DNA of 64,000 bases from Candidatus Pantoea bituminis (GCF_018842675.1 NZ_JAGTWO010000002.1:124001-188000); one strand, 5' to 3'. Shown: positions 9,393 through 19,456, counted from the stretch's first letter. The notes: generated from the letters alone by a model not told the origin. Program-made: numbers and translations.

Positions 9393-9515
9393 GCAGCTAA
9401 AGAAATACTTTTAAAGCCCAGCCAGACTAAATCTATAATAAATAACATTAATACTGAACCAGAGCTGAATTGTGTAGTCAGCATATAAGGAGAGAACTCT
9501 CTGTAACGAATTTTA

Positions 9516-9540
9516 ACCCGCCCTGTGCGGGTATTTTTTT
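9516..9540 (+). terminator. Rho-independent terminator
   Basis: Stem ACCCGC (9516-9521) with GCGGGT (9527-9532), 5-nt loop, then A and seven T. It ends the unit of the small gene at 9183. Confidence 0.8.
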
Positions 9541-9721
9541 GCCTGAAGCAGCCAGGTGTTATCCCCTGAAGCATAAGCAGGGATATCAGAATTTTTTAGA
9601 CCTAACTGTAATCCTTAGCCAGACTTTTTATTCATCAGCCATCCCTGAATGACCACGTCGATACAAAGCCGGAGATTACTGGCTAAAGTTTAAAGACAAC
9701 ATAACTGAAACCAGAGGCTGC

Positions 9722-9889
9722 ATGAGTGAAAAACGTGGAGGGGCCGGCAACTTCGCCGTTAACAAAGAACGGGCTGTCGAAGCAGGGCGAAAGGGCGGCC
9801 AGGTGAGCGGCGGTAATTTCCGTAACGACCCGGACAGGGCCCGTGAAGCAGGTCGTAAAGGCGGTACTGTCAGCAAAAGAGGCAAATAA
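9722..9889 (+). CDS. KGG-repeat stress-induced protein (YciG/Con-10 type)
   Basis: A 55-residue, very hydrophilic protein with two copies of the glycine-rich KGG repeat: AVEAGRKGGQVSGGNF and AREAGRKGGTVSKRG. This is the pattern of YciG/GsiB/Con-10 general stress proteins, which are unstructured and linked to stationary-phase, desiccation or motility phenotypes. AGAGG lies before the ATG. It is the only sensible product on either strand here; a longer antisense frame across it is a shadow. It is likely RpoS-dependent by analogy, which the sequence does not prove. Confidence 0.85.
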   Translation: MSEKRGGAGNFAVNKERAVEAGRKGGQVSGGNFRNDPDRAREAGRKGGTVSKRGK

Positions 9890-10075
9890 ACAAATGTCTT
9901 TTTGCAGAGTGTCCTCACGGGGCAGGAAGAACGCAATGCAGTATAGCTGACGTCATTTCTGCTTAATGAGGGTTTGCTTATGAAAACGCTGGAGTATGGT
10001 TTGCCGGGTTGTATTAAATTCACACGCAATGGCGCTGGTACTTATCCCGGTATTAAGACGTTCTGTAACTACATA

Positions 10076-10564
10076 TCAACCTGAGCGGGGATTACGTCTG
10101 GCGAACATACCTAAACAGGCGTAGCATCCCTGTTTCGCATTATGTATCTGGATATAGCTAATCTGCGGATCGGCAAAGAAAATCTCCATGAGATGTTCTG
10201 CAGATTGACCCTCGCAGATATCTGCCTTTCTTAAAAAGTGTTTTTCGTCATATGCCCGCAATGAAAGAATTCTACCTTTCATAACTTCAGGTAATTTGTT
10301 GATGTAAATGCCTTGTTCGGTACATCCCTCCCAAATATATATTGCATGAGAGCCGCGATAGGGAGTATCTGCTGGCTGATAGATGTGGTTGATAAGAAGA
10401 GCGTTTTCGCCAGCAGGTATATCGCACAATGAGATTCTGTCGGGATAACCGGGATAACTAACTACGATTTGCCTTACTGCCCCATAACTTCCCAGATAGC
10501 TATCGCTCCGTCCAAAAAGATGGGTGAATTGCTCGGCTCTCAGGCCAGAGATTCTGTATTTCAT
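10076..10564 (-). CDS. DUF1203-family protein
   Basis: A 162-residue protein matching the DUF1203 family: FRISGL-like start (MKYRISGLRAEQFTHLFG), the central PGYPDRISL and GENALLINHIYQPADTPY, and SHAIYIWEG. Function is unknown. The ATG is 4 nt after a perfect GGAGG, which fixes the start. It stands alone, facing the small KGG gene. One cysteine pair near the end (GCYAC) is conserved-looking. Confidence 0.82.
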   Translation of the reverse strand: MKYRISGLRAEQFTHLFGRSDSYLGSYGAVRQIVVSYPGYPDRISLCDIPAGENALLINHIYQPADTPYRGSHAIYIWEGCTEQGIYINKLPEVMKGRILSLRAYDEKHFLRKADICEGQSAEHLMEIFFADPQISYIQIHNAKQGCYACLGMFARRNPRSG

Positions 10565-10748
10565 AATGCCTCCGGTGGTTTCAGCATTATATTAGTGGGT
10601 ATTTGAAGGAGAACTTCGCTGTTTCCGGTCAGGGGAATACTGGCTGCTTGCGAGTAAAGAATTTGCGCATGCCGAGGCAGTTTATGAATAAGCAGGTTCA
10701 ACAGGAGAAAGTACTTTAACTCATACTGGTATACTGAACTTTTGCAGC

Positions 10749-10774
10749 GTCCGCAATGAGCGAGAAGCGGACAT
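10749..10774. repeat. Copy 3 of the 26-nt palindromic repeat
   Basis: Same 26-nt element as at 1549 and 2155, with GTCCGC/GCGGAC arms. It lies in the 480-bp gene-free gap 10565-11043, which otherwise holds the promoter region of the DUF1471 gene. Confidence 0.7.
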
Positions 10775-11043
10775 TTCTTGGCTAATATCAGTTGATATAA
10801 TGGACACCCAATCGTCACAATTCAGTGTTTCTACCAAGCTGAAAATTTAGATTAAACATAATATCCCAACGCCCTTGATGACACCCTCCCTTGATAGCTT
10901 TTGTAGGATGCTTGCTTTTTGTTCAGTGTTTTTGGGCTATATGAGCAAATAATTCAGCTTTTATACTCGCCTGGTCAGTTCTATCATTCATCACATCGAG
11001 GCAATACGCCTCCAAACAGATAAAGCAGACCAAGGAAATGATC

Positions 11044-11253
11044 ATGAAATCCATCAAAATTTTCGTTGCAGTTTCAGCGCTGACTCTCGTTTCTTTCGGC
11101 AGCTTCGCGCAGAGCGTTACCGCGACCGACCTGACGCTTGATGGCGCAGAGGCTCAAATCGCAGCTCAGGCTCAGCAGCAGGGGGCTCAGTACAAAATCA
11201 CTGAGGCCAGCAACGGCAACGTCGTTCACATGACCGCTGAGCTGTACAAATAA
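11044..11253 (+). CDS. DUF1471 (YdgH/BhsA/McbA-type) periplasmic protein
   Basis: A 69-residue precursor with a classic signal peptide (MKSIKIFVAVSALTLVSFG, cleavage after SFA-Q) and a mature DUF1471 domain of about 46 residues ending in VVHMTAELYK. Enterobacteria carry many such small proteins (BhsA, McbA, YhcN) induced by acid, peroxide, metals or biofilm growth. ATG at 11044 is chosen over the one at 11038 because AAGGA is 7 nt before it. It is followed by a terminator at 11283, so it is monocistronic. Confidence 0.92.
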   Translation: MKSIKIFVAVSALTLVSFGSFAQSVTATDLTLDGAEAQIAAQAQQQGAQYKITEASNGNVVHMTAELYK

Positions 11254-11282
11254 GGGATGGTCGCAAAAGGAAGTGCTGGAAG

Positions 11283-11306
11283 AGGTCGCCCACGGGCGGC
11301 CTTTTT
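11283..11306 (+). terminator. Rho-independent terminator after the DUF1471 gene
   Basis: An 8-bp stem with one G-T pair (11283-11290 with 11295-11302), 4-nt loop, then T run. The rest of 11307-11618 shows no gene. Confidence 0.8.
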
Positions 11307-11618
11307 CGCATCTGTACACAGACAGCATTTACCATAACGTTTCTTATGCGTACTTTAGCTTATGGCGGCTATAGTGAGATGTCCGCAATATCGTCCTTTT
11401 TCCAGGATTTCTTGGCTGAGGACGGCTTACTGCCTCGCTTACATCACAGCGGCAAGACCTGACGGATATTTCAGTTTAGCTAAAACCCTGACATCTCAAA
11501 ACAGCCTTAACAACCACCTGCCAACACCACACCCTCAAAGCAGAGAAATGTAGCCTCACGCAGACTAAAGAAGGCTGATCACTGAAGAACGTTTATCTTG
11601 TGAAGTGATTAATCTAAC

Positions 11619-12661
11619 ATGAACTTAGCTAACCTGATGATGAGGCTGAGTGTTGCGTTGACAGATAAAAAGAAAAGTACCATCAAAGAGGTGGCGGCCT
11701 TAGCAGAGGTGTCGATCGGTGTGGTTTCTCGGGTATTGAACCCCGGTTCAGGTTCAGTATCTGAACGCACCCGTCAGCGTATTCTGGAGGCAATGCAAAC
11801 GCTAAATTATACCCCTCAGAGTGCCGCTCGTGAGCTTAAAACCAGTATGAACAACACGATTGGCCTGGTTGTAGCAGACATCGCAAACGATTTTTTTCTG
11901 AGATCTCCGATCTCATTGTCCGTCGCGCCAGAGAAATGGCCATGAACGTCATTTTGGTTACTACGCAAGAAGATCCGCTGCTGGAGCGGGAAAGCTTGAG
12001 CATGTTAATGCAAAAGCGGGTTAAAGCCATCATAGCAACGCCCACCAGCGCGAATAGCGATATGTGGCAATCCATTAGCGAGATGGGCATCGCTATTGTT
12101 TTCATCGATCGCTACCTTAGCGAGGTGACACATGCCAGTGTCATTGGCTTTAACAATGAAGCTTCCGCCTGCGAGGCTACTCGTTATCTTGCTCAGCAAG
12201 GCCATCGCCGTATTGGCTGGATAAGCGGCCCGCTGAATACCTCAACCTCTTTGCAAAGGCTGAAGGGTTATAAACAAGGATTGAAAGCCTATGGAATTGA
12301 CTGGGAAAAACAGTATGCGGTAGTGAAGAACTTTCGTGATCCGCTAGCCAGCCAGGCGCTTGATGAGTTGTTATCGCTTCAGGAACCACCGACTGCAATC
12401 ATTATTGGAAATACGTCGATTGCACCGATGATTATGTCGCGCATCCGGCAGTTGAAGCTCTCTGTTCCTGAAGACCTCTCGCTGATTGTTTACCATGACA
12501 GCCACTGGAGCCGACTCCTGAGCCCGTCAATTAGCGTTATCAAACACCCTCTTGAAGAGTTGGCCGATAAGGCACTATTAAGTCTCTCCGGTGAGAGGCA
12601 GAAGCCCTGTGAACTAAACAGCACGTTAATCAAGCGTGAGAGCGTGGCCCGGGTTAAATAG
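11619..12661 (+). CDS. LacI-family repressor, one homopolymer frameshift
   Basis: The N-terminal LacI helix-turn-helix is clear (STIKEVAALAEVSIGVVSRV, then SERTRQRILEAMQTLNYTP). The frame breaks in a run of seven T at 11891-11897; adding one T joins it to the periplasmic-binding-protein-like effector domain (EISDLIVRRAREMAMNVIL onward, with RIGWISGP and DDLS-like EDLSLIVYHD). The repaired protein is about 347 residues, normal for the family. The start is ATG 11619 or TTG 11658 (LTDKKKST). It overlaps the end of the convergent dehydrogenase gene by 8 bp. It probably controls the neighbouring sugar-acid genes at 12.6-16.3 kb. Confidence 0.85.
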
Positions 12662-13538
12662 GCATGCCGTTTAAACGCTGAATTTGCCTGATAATGGCGC
12701 AGTGATCTAAGTCGCCATCCCCAGCGTCAATCATTTGGCTGAAAAGCTGGTTCACCGTCTCAGTCAGCGGTAATGTCAGACCAAATTGCTCAGCCAGCGC
12801 CACACTGCTGCGCGTGTCTTTAAGCTGCCACTTTGCCGCGCCGCGGGCCTCAAAGTCTTCGTTTACCATACGTTCGCCTTGCTGTTGCAACAGGGTTGAG
12901 TCAGCAAAACCACCCAGCAATGCTTCACGCACTTTTGCCGGATCGGCTCCGCCGCGCTGGGCAAGGGTAAAGGCTTCCGACAACAAACTCAGCGTGCCTG
13001 CGACAATTATCTGATTGGCGAGTTTAGTCAGTTGGCCAGCGCCCACCTCTCCCACACGCGTGACTTTACCCAGGTGAGACAGCAGCGGGCGTAACCGGTC
13101 AATAGTTTCTGCATTACCACCGGCCATCAATGACAATGTGCCGTTTTCTGCCCCCGTCGTGCCACCTGATACCGGCATATCGAGATAGTCCGCCTGTGCT
13201 GCGTTCACCTTGTGTTGCTGCTCAATCACAATCTGTGGCGAAAGGGTGCTCATCATAATGATGACGGCTTTTTTCCTGATGTGCTTCAGCGCGTTATCAT
13301 TAAAAATGACATCGTTACAGGCTTGCGCATCGCTCAATAAACAGATGATGACATCACTGCCTGCCATTAACTGGGCGGGAGTGTCTACAGCCGTAACACC
13401 GTACTTTTCCAGAGCATGCGCTTTATCTTTAGAACGATTCCACACCGCAACGGAATAGCCGGCAGCGGCTAAGCGCCGTGCCACTGGCTGTCCCATTAAT
13501 CCGGCGCCAGCCAATCCAATACGTGTTTCTGAAGCCAT
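12654..13538 (-). CDS. 3-hydroxyisobutyrate dehydrogenase-family oxidoreductase
   Basis: A 294-residue beta-hydroxyacid dehydrogenase. The N-terminal GLAGAGLMGQPVARRLAAAG is the NAD(P) loop; DMPVSGGTTGAENGTLSLM is the substrate site; GQLTKLANQII carries the catalytic lysine. Family members oxidise 3-hydroxyisobutyrate, tartronate semialdehyde, L-threonate or related acids. The start at 13538 (MASETRIG) has GGAG at a normal distance; a longer frame upstream is not needed. It is the last gene of a reverse operon after the MFS and SAF-type oxidoreductase genes, so an aldonate or other sugar acid is the likely substrate. Confidence 0.88.
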   Translation of the reverse strand: MASETRIGLAGAGLMGQPVARRLAAAGYSVAVWNRSKDKAHALEKYGVTAVDTPAQLMAGSDVIICLLSDAQACNDVIFNDNALKHIRKKAVIIMMSTLSPQIVIEQQHKVNAAQADYLDMPVSGGTTGAENGTLSLMAGGNAETIDRLRPLLSHLGKVTRVGEVGAGQLTKLANQIIVAGTLSLLSEAFTLAQRGGADPAKVREALLGGFADSTLLQQQGERMVNEDFEARGAAKWQLKDTRSSVALAEQFGLTLPLTETVNQLFSQMIDAGDGDLDHCAIIRQIQRLNGMPI

Positions 13539-13595
13539 GTTGTTTCTCCAGACATTACCCGCTACTGCAACGGTAATAGCGGGTAATATCACTGT

Positions 13596-14950
13596 TTATA
13601 ATCCCGCCAGACTGACCATCTGCTTACGCAACTCTACGATATCCAGATTGTTATCAAACTGAACATCAGAAAAACGTACCGCTTTGTCTTTGGCGACATC
13701 TTTAACCAGACGAACGTGATGCGCTAATCCCATGGGTAACAGATCCTGCGCCACGCTGATGTTGGCTGGCAGTGCATTGGCCCAGACGGTAAACCCACCT
13801 TCGCCATCCAACATCTCGCCCGCTTTGAGGTCTCGTTTAGCCGTTGCGACAGCATCACCCCGGAAGCTTAAAGCCGAACCGGTGGCTTCATTACGGAGTA
13901 CCGCAGAGAGAATACTGATGCTGGTTTCAAGGCCGATGAGATGGAAAGGACGCCACATAGAGGCATACCAACCACTGGGATCGGTCAGCAGTCCGTACTG
14001 TTTAAAACAGGCGCGGCTGTATTCATCCCGGGCTTTAAACGTGACAAATACGCCATAGCGAATGTTGTTCAGCACCTCCCGTCCATCAGGCTCCTGGCTG
14101 GCAGCAATATCCACCAGACCGCTACGGCTCAATCGTCCACCGTCAGACTCAGGTGAAAAGACCCGCGCCAGGTCATGCACACCGGCTGGAGGAAAAGCCA
14201 GTCCGTTATCAGGACAATCCAGTCCGGTCGCGTTGGCCACTGCCGCCATTTCAATTGCCGCTTTGGTGCCGTCAGTGAAGGAATTATACATCTTAGGATT
14301 GAAGTCTCCGGCCGCCACTTCTTCTTCGCTCCAGCCAAAAACCCCCATACTGTATCCGGAGTAGAATAGCGATAGCGTGGTTCAAAGTTCATGCCTTTAC
14401 CGGCCGCAACAATTTCAAATCCGCAGGCTTTGGCCCAATCCACCAGTTCACAAATAATGGCGGGTTGATCCCCGTACGCCATGCTGTAAATCACACCATT
14501 TTGACGCGCACGCTCAGCGATTAAGGGGCCGCATAGCACATCGGCCTCAACGTTTACCATCACCACATGCTTGCCATGTTCAACAGCATGGAGCGCATGA
14601 CGGGTTCCCGCCAGCGGATGGCCTGTGGCTTCAACAATGCAATCGATCTGCTCGCAGCGGAACAGTTTTTCCGCGTCCTCAACCACACAGGTTGACCCTT
14701 CGCGCAACGCAGCATCGATAGTTTGTGCCTGATACTGAGATTCAGGCCAGCCCACTCGCGCCAGGGCTGCACGGGCTTTACTCACGTCGAGATCGGCAAT
14801 GGCCACCACCTGCAAACCGTCCAGATGGCGCAGTTGGGCAAGAACCATCGATCCAAATTTACCTGCGCCAATGATGCCAACTCGGACCGGTTGTGCTGCA
14901 CCTGATTTCACGGCACAGGCACGCTCAGCTAACAGTGCTGCTAAGTTCAT
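13596..14950 (-). CDS. Homoserine dehydrogenase-like oxidoreductase with SAF-type C-terminus, one homopolymer frameshift
   Basis: The N-terminal Rossmann part begins VRVGIIGAGKFGSMVLAQL and continues through VEATGHPLAGTRHALHA and GKHVVMVNVEADV. The frame breaks in a run of five G (reverse strand; 14342-14346). With one base added, TPDTVWG joins VFGWSEEEVAAGDFNPKMY and the C-terminal part, which ends in a SAF-like domain (LKAGEMLDGEGGFTV). The repaired length is about 451 residues. Such proteins are annotated as NAD(P)-dependent oxidoreductases in sugar-acid loci; the reaction is not firmly known. AAGGAG is 7 nt before the ATG. It sits between the MFS and the 3-hydroxyisobutyrate dehydrogenase-like gene in one operon. 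Confidence 0.8.
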
Positions 14951-14984
14951 TTTCTACTCCTTGACAGGGTTTGATGCGTAGGGT

Positions 14985-16342
14985 TTAACGCCAGCCAGCG
15001 GCCTGACGGCGACTTTTACTCAGGAGATAAATCAGTAACGGCGAGAACAGCACCAGAATCGATAACAGATAAAGGCCGTTTTGTGATTTACCGGTAAGGG
15101 AAATAGTGAGCCCCACCAGGAAAGGGCCAAAGAAACCGCCAACATTCCCAATAGAGTTGATGAGCGCCAGGCCACCCGCAGAACCCTGGCTGGTTAGGAA
15201 GGAGGCGGGCAGAGTATAAAACGTCGGAACACATGCCAGCATGCCAACAGTCGAAAGCGTCAGTCCCAGCATTGATATAACGGGAGAATCACTTATGGCT
15301 GCGACCACGAAACCAGCAGAAAACACCAGCGAAGGCAGAATGAAATGCCAGGTGCGCTCGTTCGTTTTGTCAGAATGATTTGACCACCAGCACATCACTA
15401 CGGCACCAACGATATAGGGAATAGTGCCAAGCAGTCCTACCACAGTGTCTGAATAGTCAAAGCGTTTAATAAACTGCGGCATCCAGAAACCGAGACCGGT
15501 TAAGCCAATGACTGTAAAGAAGTAAGCCAGGCCTAAGATCCACACTCGGCGGTCTTTGAACATCGCTTTCAAACCCGAGTGCCCCACCGCTAATGTTGCT
15601 TCTTGCTCTTTTTCCATCAGCTCCTGATAGGCCTGACGTTCCTCAGGCTTAAGCCAGGAGGCTTTAGCCGGTTTATCCGTGAGGTAAAGAAAAACGATCA
15701 CCGACAAAATCACCGGCGGGCATCCTTCGATTAAAAACAGCCACTGCCAACTTTCCAGCCCACCCACATTATGGAAATTGTCGAGAATATATCCCGATAA
15801 AGGATTGGCAATAATGGCGGCCAGTGGAACACCTAAATAGTAAATGGAAAAAACCCTGGCCAGCTCTTTCTTGGGGAACCATGTGGTGAGATAAAAAACA
15901 ATACCAGGTGCGAGGCCCGCTTCAGCTACACCTAATAAAAATCGTAGGATGCTGAGACTCACCACACCTTGTGCGAACGCCATCGCCATCGAAATAACGC
16001 CCCAGGTGATCATGATCCTGGCTAACCAAAAGCGTGCGCCATAACGTTCCAGTAGAACATTACTGGGAATTTCAAACAGGATGTAGCCAAAAGAGAAGAT
16101 GCCTACAGCGAAGCCAAAATGCTCAGGCGTTAACCCTAAAGACTGGTTCATGGTTAATGCCGCCATGCCAATATTAGAACGATCAATAAACGCCAGCAGA
16201 TACATCATCAGGATCAGCGGCATTAAGCGCATCCGGGCTTTTTAATCGCGCCTCTCGCCAGTGATGATATTTCTGGCTGAGGATGATCCGGCACAACATC
16301 AATGCCGACCAGTGAATTATCGTACTCTTCTACGTGTTTCAT
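14985..16342 (-). CDS. MFS transporter, anion:cation symporter type, one homopolymer frameshift
   Basis: A 12-helix carrier of the anion:cation symporter family, which imports hexuronates, glucarate, tartrate and similar acids. The family motif FIDRSNIGMAAL is in helix 1. The true N-terminus (MKHVEEYDNSLVGIDVVPDH) lies in a different frame: a run of five A (16239-16243) needs one more base to join IKK to RLMPLILMMYLLAF. The repaired length is about 452 residues. It is the first gene of the reverse operon with the two dehydrogenases. A perfect 22-bp palindrome lies about 70 bp upstream, probably the operator. Confidence 0.88.
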
Positions 16343-16413
16343 GATGTATCCCAGTAGAGTTATAACCCCGGAAATATCACGGAAAATGCATATATACCGC
16401 GACGCCTGAGTGG

Positions 16414-16435
16414 AAAAGTAAAACGTTTTACTTTT
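16414..16435. promoter_or_regulatory. Perfect 22-bp palindrome, candidate LacI-family operator
   Basis: Positions 16414-16435 read identically on both strands, centred on AAAACGTTTT, the usual core of LacI-family operators. It lies 72 bp upstream of the MFS start (16342, reverse) and about 340 bp upstream of the mannonate dehydratase gene. The LacI gene at 11619 is the nearest candidate regulator. The remainder of the 432-bp gap shows no gene. Confidence 0.65.
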
Positions 16436-16774
16436 TACGAGTTTTACGACAGAGCGGTTAACAGTCAAGAGATGGAAGAGTGAAGTTAAAAAATTGTGAC
16501 TGAGTTAACGCATGTGCTCGCCAGGGGTAATACGCGTTGCCGCGAGGGCCAAAATGACTCACTTCCTTGAAAGTGATAAGCATCAGTATCTTCTTTAAAG
16601 CCATGCCAGTAGCGGCCGGGAGAGTCTTGTCGCTGCTGGCATCTGTCTTAAAAACCGTCTCAAACTGCGTCCCAGCGTGTTCATAATGTGAGTGCGGTCA
16701 ACTTAAAAAACATCTTCTTAACACATACTAGAATGGTAGATAGATACATACATTTTATACGGTGAGTAATTCAT

Positions 16775-17840
16775 ATGCAGATGACGATGCGTTGGTTTGG
16801 ACCAGAAGAAGATAAAATTCCGCTGGAACATATACGGCAAGTACCAGGTGTGTCAGGCGTAGTCGGTGCGCTTTATGATGTGCCCGTCGGTGAAGTCTGG
16901 CCCCAGGAAAAGATTAAGAAACTCGTTGAACAGGCTCATGCTGCGGGTCTGACAATGGAAGTCATCGAGAGTGTTAACATTCACGACGATATCAAGATTG
17001 GTTTACCTTCCCGCGATCGCTATATTTCCAACTACAAGCAAACTCTCCGTAACCTGGCCGGGTTCGGTGTAAAAGTTATTTGCTATAACTTCATGCCCGT
17101 CTTTGACTGGATGAAAACAGACATGAACTATGTTCTGCCTGATGGCTCGCTGACGATGGCATTTGAAAAATGCCGGTATCGATAAAAGTCTGGATGACGT
17201 TGTCAAAGAAGTTCTGGGAAATTCAAACGGCTTTGCCTTACCGGGATGGGAACCTGAACGCCTGGCAAAAGTGCAGGAGTTGTTTGCAAAATACAAAGAT
17301 GTTGACGATGCGCTACTGCGGGAAAATCTGGCTTACTTTTTGAAAGAAATTATTCCTGTCTGTGAAGAAGTCGGCATCAAGATGGCAATCCATCCAGACG
17401 ATCCGCCTTATTCAATTTTTGGCTTACCTCGCGTAGTCAAAAACCGTGACGATCTGGACTGGATTTGCAACGTTGTTGATTCAGAAGCCAATGGTCTGAC
17501 GTTGTGCACCGGCTCCATCGCCGAAGATCCGGAAAATGATGTTTATGCCATTCTTGGCGAGTTTTCACGCCGCAAGCGCATTCACTTTGCCCATGTCAGA
17601 AACATCAAAATTATAAAAGATAAAGATTTTTACGAGTCAGCTCATCCGACGCAATATGGTTCATTAGATATGCTGCGCGTCATTAAATCCCTGCACGATA
17701 ATGGCTTTGATGGATATATTAGGCCTGACCACGGACGTTTTATTTGGGGAGAAACAGGCAGACCCGGTTACGGTCTTTATGACCGTGCGCTGGGTGTGAC
17801 TTATATTCTCGGATTATGGGAAGCCGTCAGTCAAAAATAA
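16775..17840 (+). CDS. uxuA: Mannonate dehydratase, short type, one homopolymer frameshift
   Basis: Converts D-mannonate to 2-keto-3-deoxygluconate in hexuronate breakdown. Matches include [68 protein letters not shown] and RPDHGR; the His, Cys and Asp ligands of the metal site are present. The frame breaks in a run of five A (17166-17170); removing one A gives [14 protein letters not shown] and an enzyme of about 354 residues. E. coli UxuA has 394, so this is the short type common in Gram-positive bacteria. It is followed by a GntP permease, with a hairpin between the two genes. Confidence 0.88.
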
Positions 17841-17846
17841 CCCCTC

Positions 17847-17877
17847 ACAGCGGGACATGCTCCCGCTGTCTTGTTTT
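17847..17877 (+). terminator. Hairpin between uxuA and the GntP gene
   Basis: A 9-bp perfect stem (17847-17855 with 17861-17869), 5-nt loop, then CTTGTTTT. It may reduce read-through from uxuA into the permease gene. Confidence 0.6.
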
Positions 17878-17918
17878 ACCTCATTATAAAAACGCCTACA
17901 AAATAGTTAAGGATCATC

Positions 17919-19250
17919 ATGTCACCTTTCTTATCACTTTTTTGGGTGCTGGCAGGTATTGCGTTGCTGGTCGTGCTCAATATTAAATATAAATTTCATA
18001 ATATTTTCTCGCTGCTTATTGCCGGGATATTTGTTGCTGTCGCAGTAGGCATTCCGTTAGACAAAATAGTCTCCACGGTACAGCAAGGTATTGGCAGTAT
18101 TATGGGGCACCTGGCGCTGATCATTATATTTGGTGCGATCATCGGCAAGTTCATGACGGAGTCAGGGGCCAGTCAGCAGATAGCGGATACGGTTATCCGC
18201 CACTGCGGCACGCGTTTTCTTTCTGTTGGCCTGATCTTTATCGGTGTGATATTTGGCATCGCGATGTTTTATGAAGTCGCATTTCTTATCGCTATGCCGC
18301 TGGTTATGAATATTGCGAAGAAAGCCAACATTCCTTATATGAAACTGGTTATACCTACCGTAGTAGGTGCAACGATGGGGCACAGTCTATTTCCACCGCA
18401 GCCAGGCCCTGTTGCATTAATTAGTGCATTTGGGGCAGACATCGTTCAGGTTTATTTTTATGGTGTATTAGTGATTATTCCTGCTTTATTTTGTGCAGGA
18501 ATTCTGTTGCCAAAGTTGCTGCCAGGCATTAATAACATCCCGCTTAATTCAATGATTAAGCCCATTGAAGAACTGGATACGCATAATTTACCCTCTTTCA
18601 GAACCAGTATCATGATTCCACTGATACCGGCGGTATTGATGATTCTGGCTTCAGTGATAAAACCGCTCGCGGGTAAGGATTCTGAACTCACACACATTTG
18701 TGAATTACTGGGCAGCGCAGAAATCAGCATGCTATTGGCGACTTGCGCAGCAATTTGGGTACTGGGCGTTAAGCGGGGATTAACATCAGAAGCGATCACG
18801 AAAAAAGTCAGTGTGGCGATCGCTCAGATTGCCAACGTGTTGTTTGTCATCAGCGCCGGTGGCATTCTCAAACAAGTGATTATTGATTCAGATGTAGGTG
18901 ACAGCATCGTTCATGTTATGAGTCATGTTCCATTTTCACCTTTTATTATCGCGTGGTTAATTACCGCTGTTATTCGAATTCTTACCGGACAAGGTGCTGT
19001 TGCAGCAATTACATCAGCAGGCATCGTTGCACCGATGATTGGCGCGTTTAATCTTAATCCAGCGTTAATGGCTCTGGCTGTAGCCTGTGGCAGTAATACT
19101 ATCACATTGATGTATGACGGTGGCTTTCTGTTATTTAAAGAAACCTTTGGTATATCGATGAAAGACACATTTAAAACCTGGGGTTTGCTGGAGCTGATAA
19201 ATTCAGTTGTAGGCCTGAGCATGGTCATACTGATCAGTTATTTTATATAA
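17919..19250 (+). CDS. GntP-family sugar-acid permease
   Basis: A 443-residue inner-membrane H+ symporter of the gluconate permease family, with about 12-14 hydrophobic segments. Family features are GHSLFPPQPGPVAL, GILKQVIIDSDVGD, RILTGQGAVAAITSAGIVAP and the C-terminal SNTITLMYDGGFLLFKE. Members carry gluconate, fructuronate or related acids. AAGGA precedes the ATG. Being directly after mannonate dehydratase, it most likely imports fructuronate or mannonate. No terminator was recognised after it. Confidence 0.93.
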   Translation: MSPFLSLFWVLAGIALLVVLNIKYKFHNIFSLLIAGIFVAVAVGIPLDKIVSTVQQGIGSIMGHLALIIIFGAIIGKFMTESGASQQIADTVIRHCGTRFLSVGLIFIGVIFGIAMFYEVAFLIAMPLVMNIAKKANIPYMKLVIPTVVGATMGHSLFPPQPGPVALISAFGADIVQVYFYGVLVIIPALFCAGILLPKLLPGINNIPLNSMIKPIEELDTHNLPSFRTSIMIPLIPAVLMILASVIKPLAGKDSELTHICELLGSAEISMLLATCAAIWVLGVKRGLTSEAITKKVSVAIAQIANVLFVISAGGILKQVIIDSDVGDSIVHVMSHVPFSPFIIAWLITAVIRILTGQGAVAAITSAGIVAPMIGAFNLNPALMALAVACGSNTITLMYDGGFLLFKETFGISMKDTFKTWGLLELINSVVGLSMVILISYFI

Positions 19251-19328
19251 ATGACATTACGCATACTTTGATTCTCAGCCCACAGCAATAATGTCGTGTT
19301 CGGAGATACGGATATCTTCCAGGGCTGA

Positions 19329-19456
19329 GAAGGTGCAGCCGGAGTCGCGACGCGAAAACGTGGTCAGCCAGCTAACAACCGGCATCCTGAAGCTTTCCGG
19401 CTCCGTATTCTGACGCTGTCACGCGAAAGTTTCGCTGGTTCGTCCCCACGCTTACC
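19329..19456 (+). mobile_element. ISNCY-family transposase fossil, N-terminal part
   Basis: A plus-strand stretch of about 42 codons reads EGAAGVATRKRGQPANNRHP, then EAFRLRILTLSRESFAG. This is the linker after the N-terminal HTH of IS1202/ISNCY-type transposases, which typically read GLVSRRRGKPSNNR followed by ALIREHYADFGPTL. There is no start, and the frame is not open further. A C-terminal fossil of the same family lies at 37397-37666 in the same orientation. The rest of 19251-19658 holds no gene. Confidence 0.6.

Noticed and set aside
9676..10029. A 117-codon reverse frame
   Set aside because: It lies antisense to the convincing KGG-repeat gene at 9722 and has no likeness of its own.
9980..10084. 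A 34-codon plus frame with a GAGG upstream
   Set aside because: Too short, no recognised family, and it runs into the convergent DUF1203 gene; could be chance.
11891..11897. Phase variation through homopolymer runs in regulators and enzymes
   Set aside because: The runs are only 4-7 bases, scattered over enzymes, carriers and regulators alike, and nearly always one base short. That fits sequencing error better than contingency loci.
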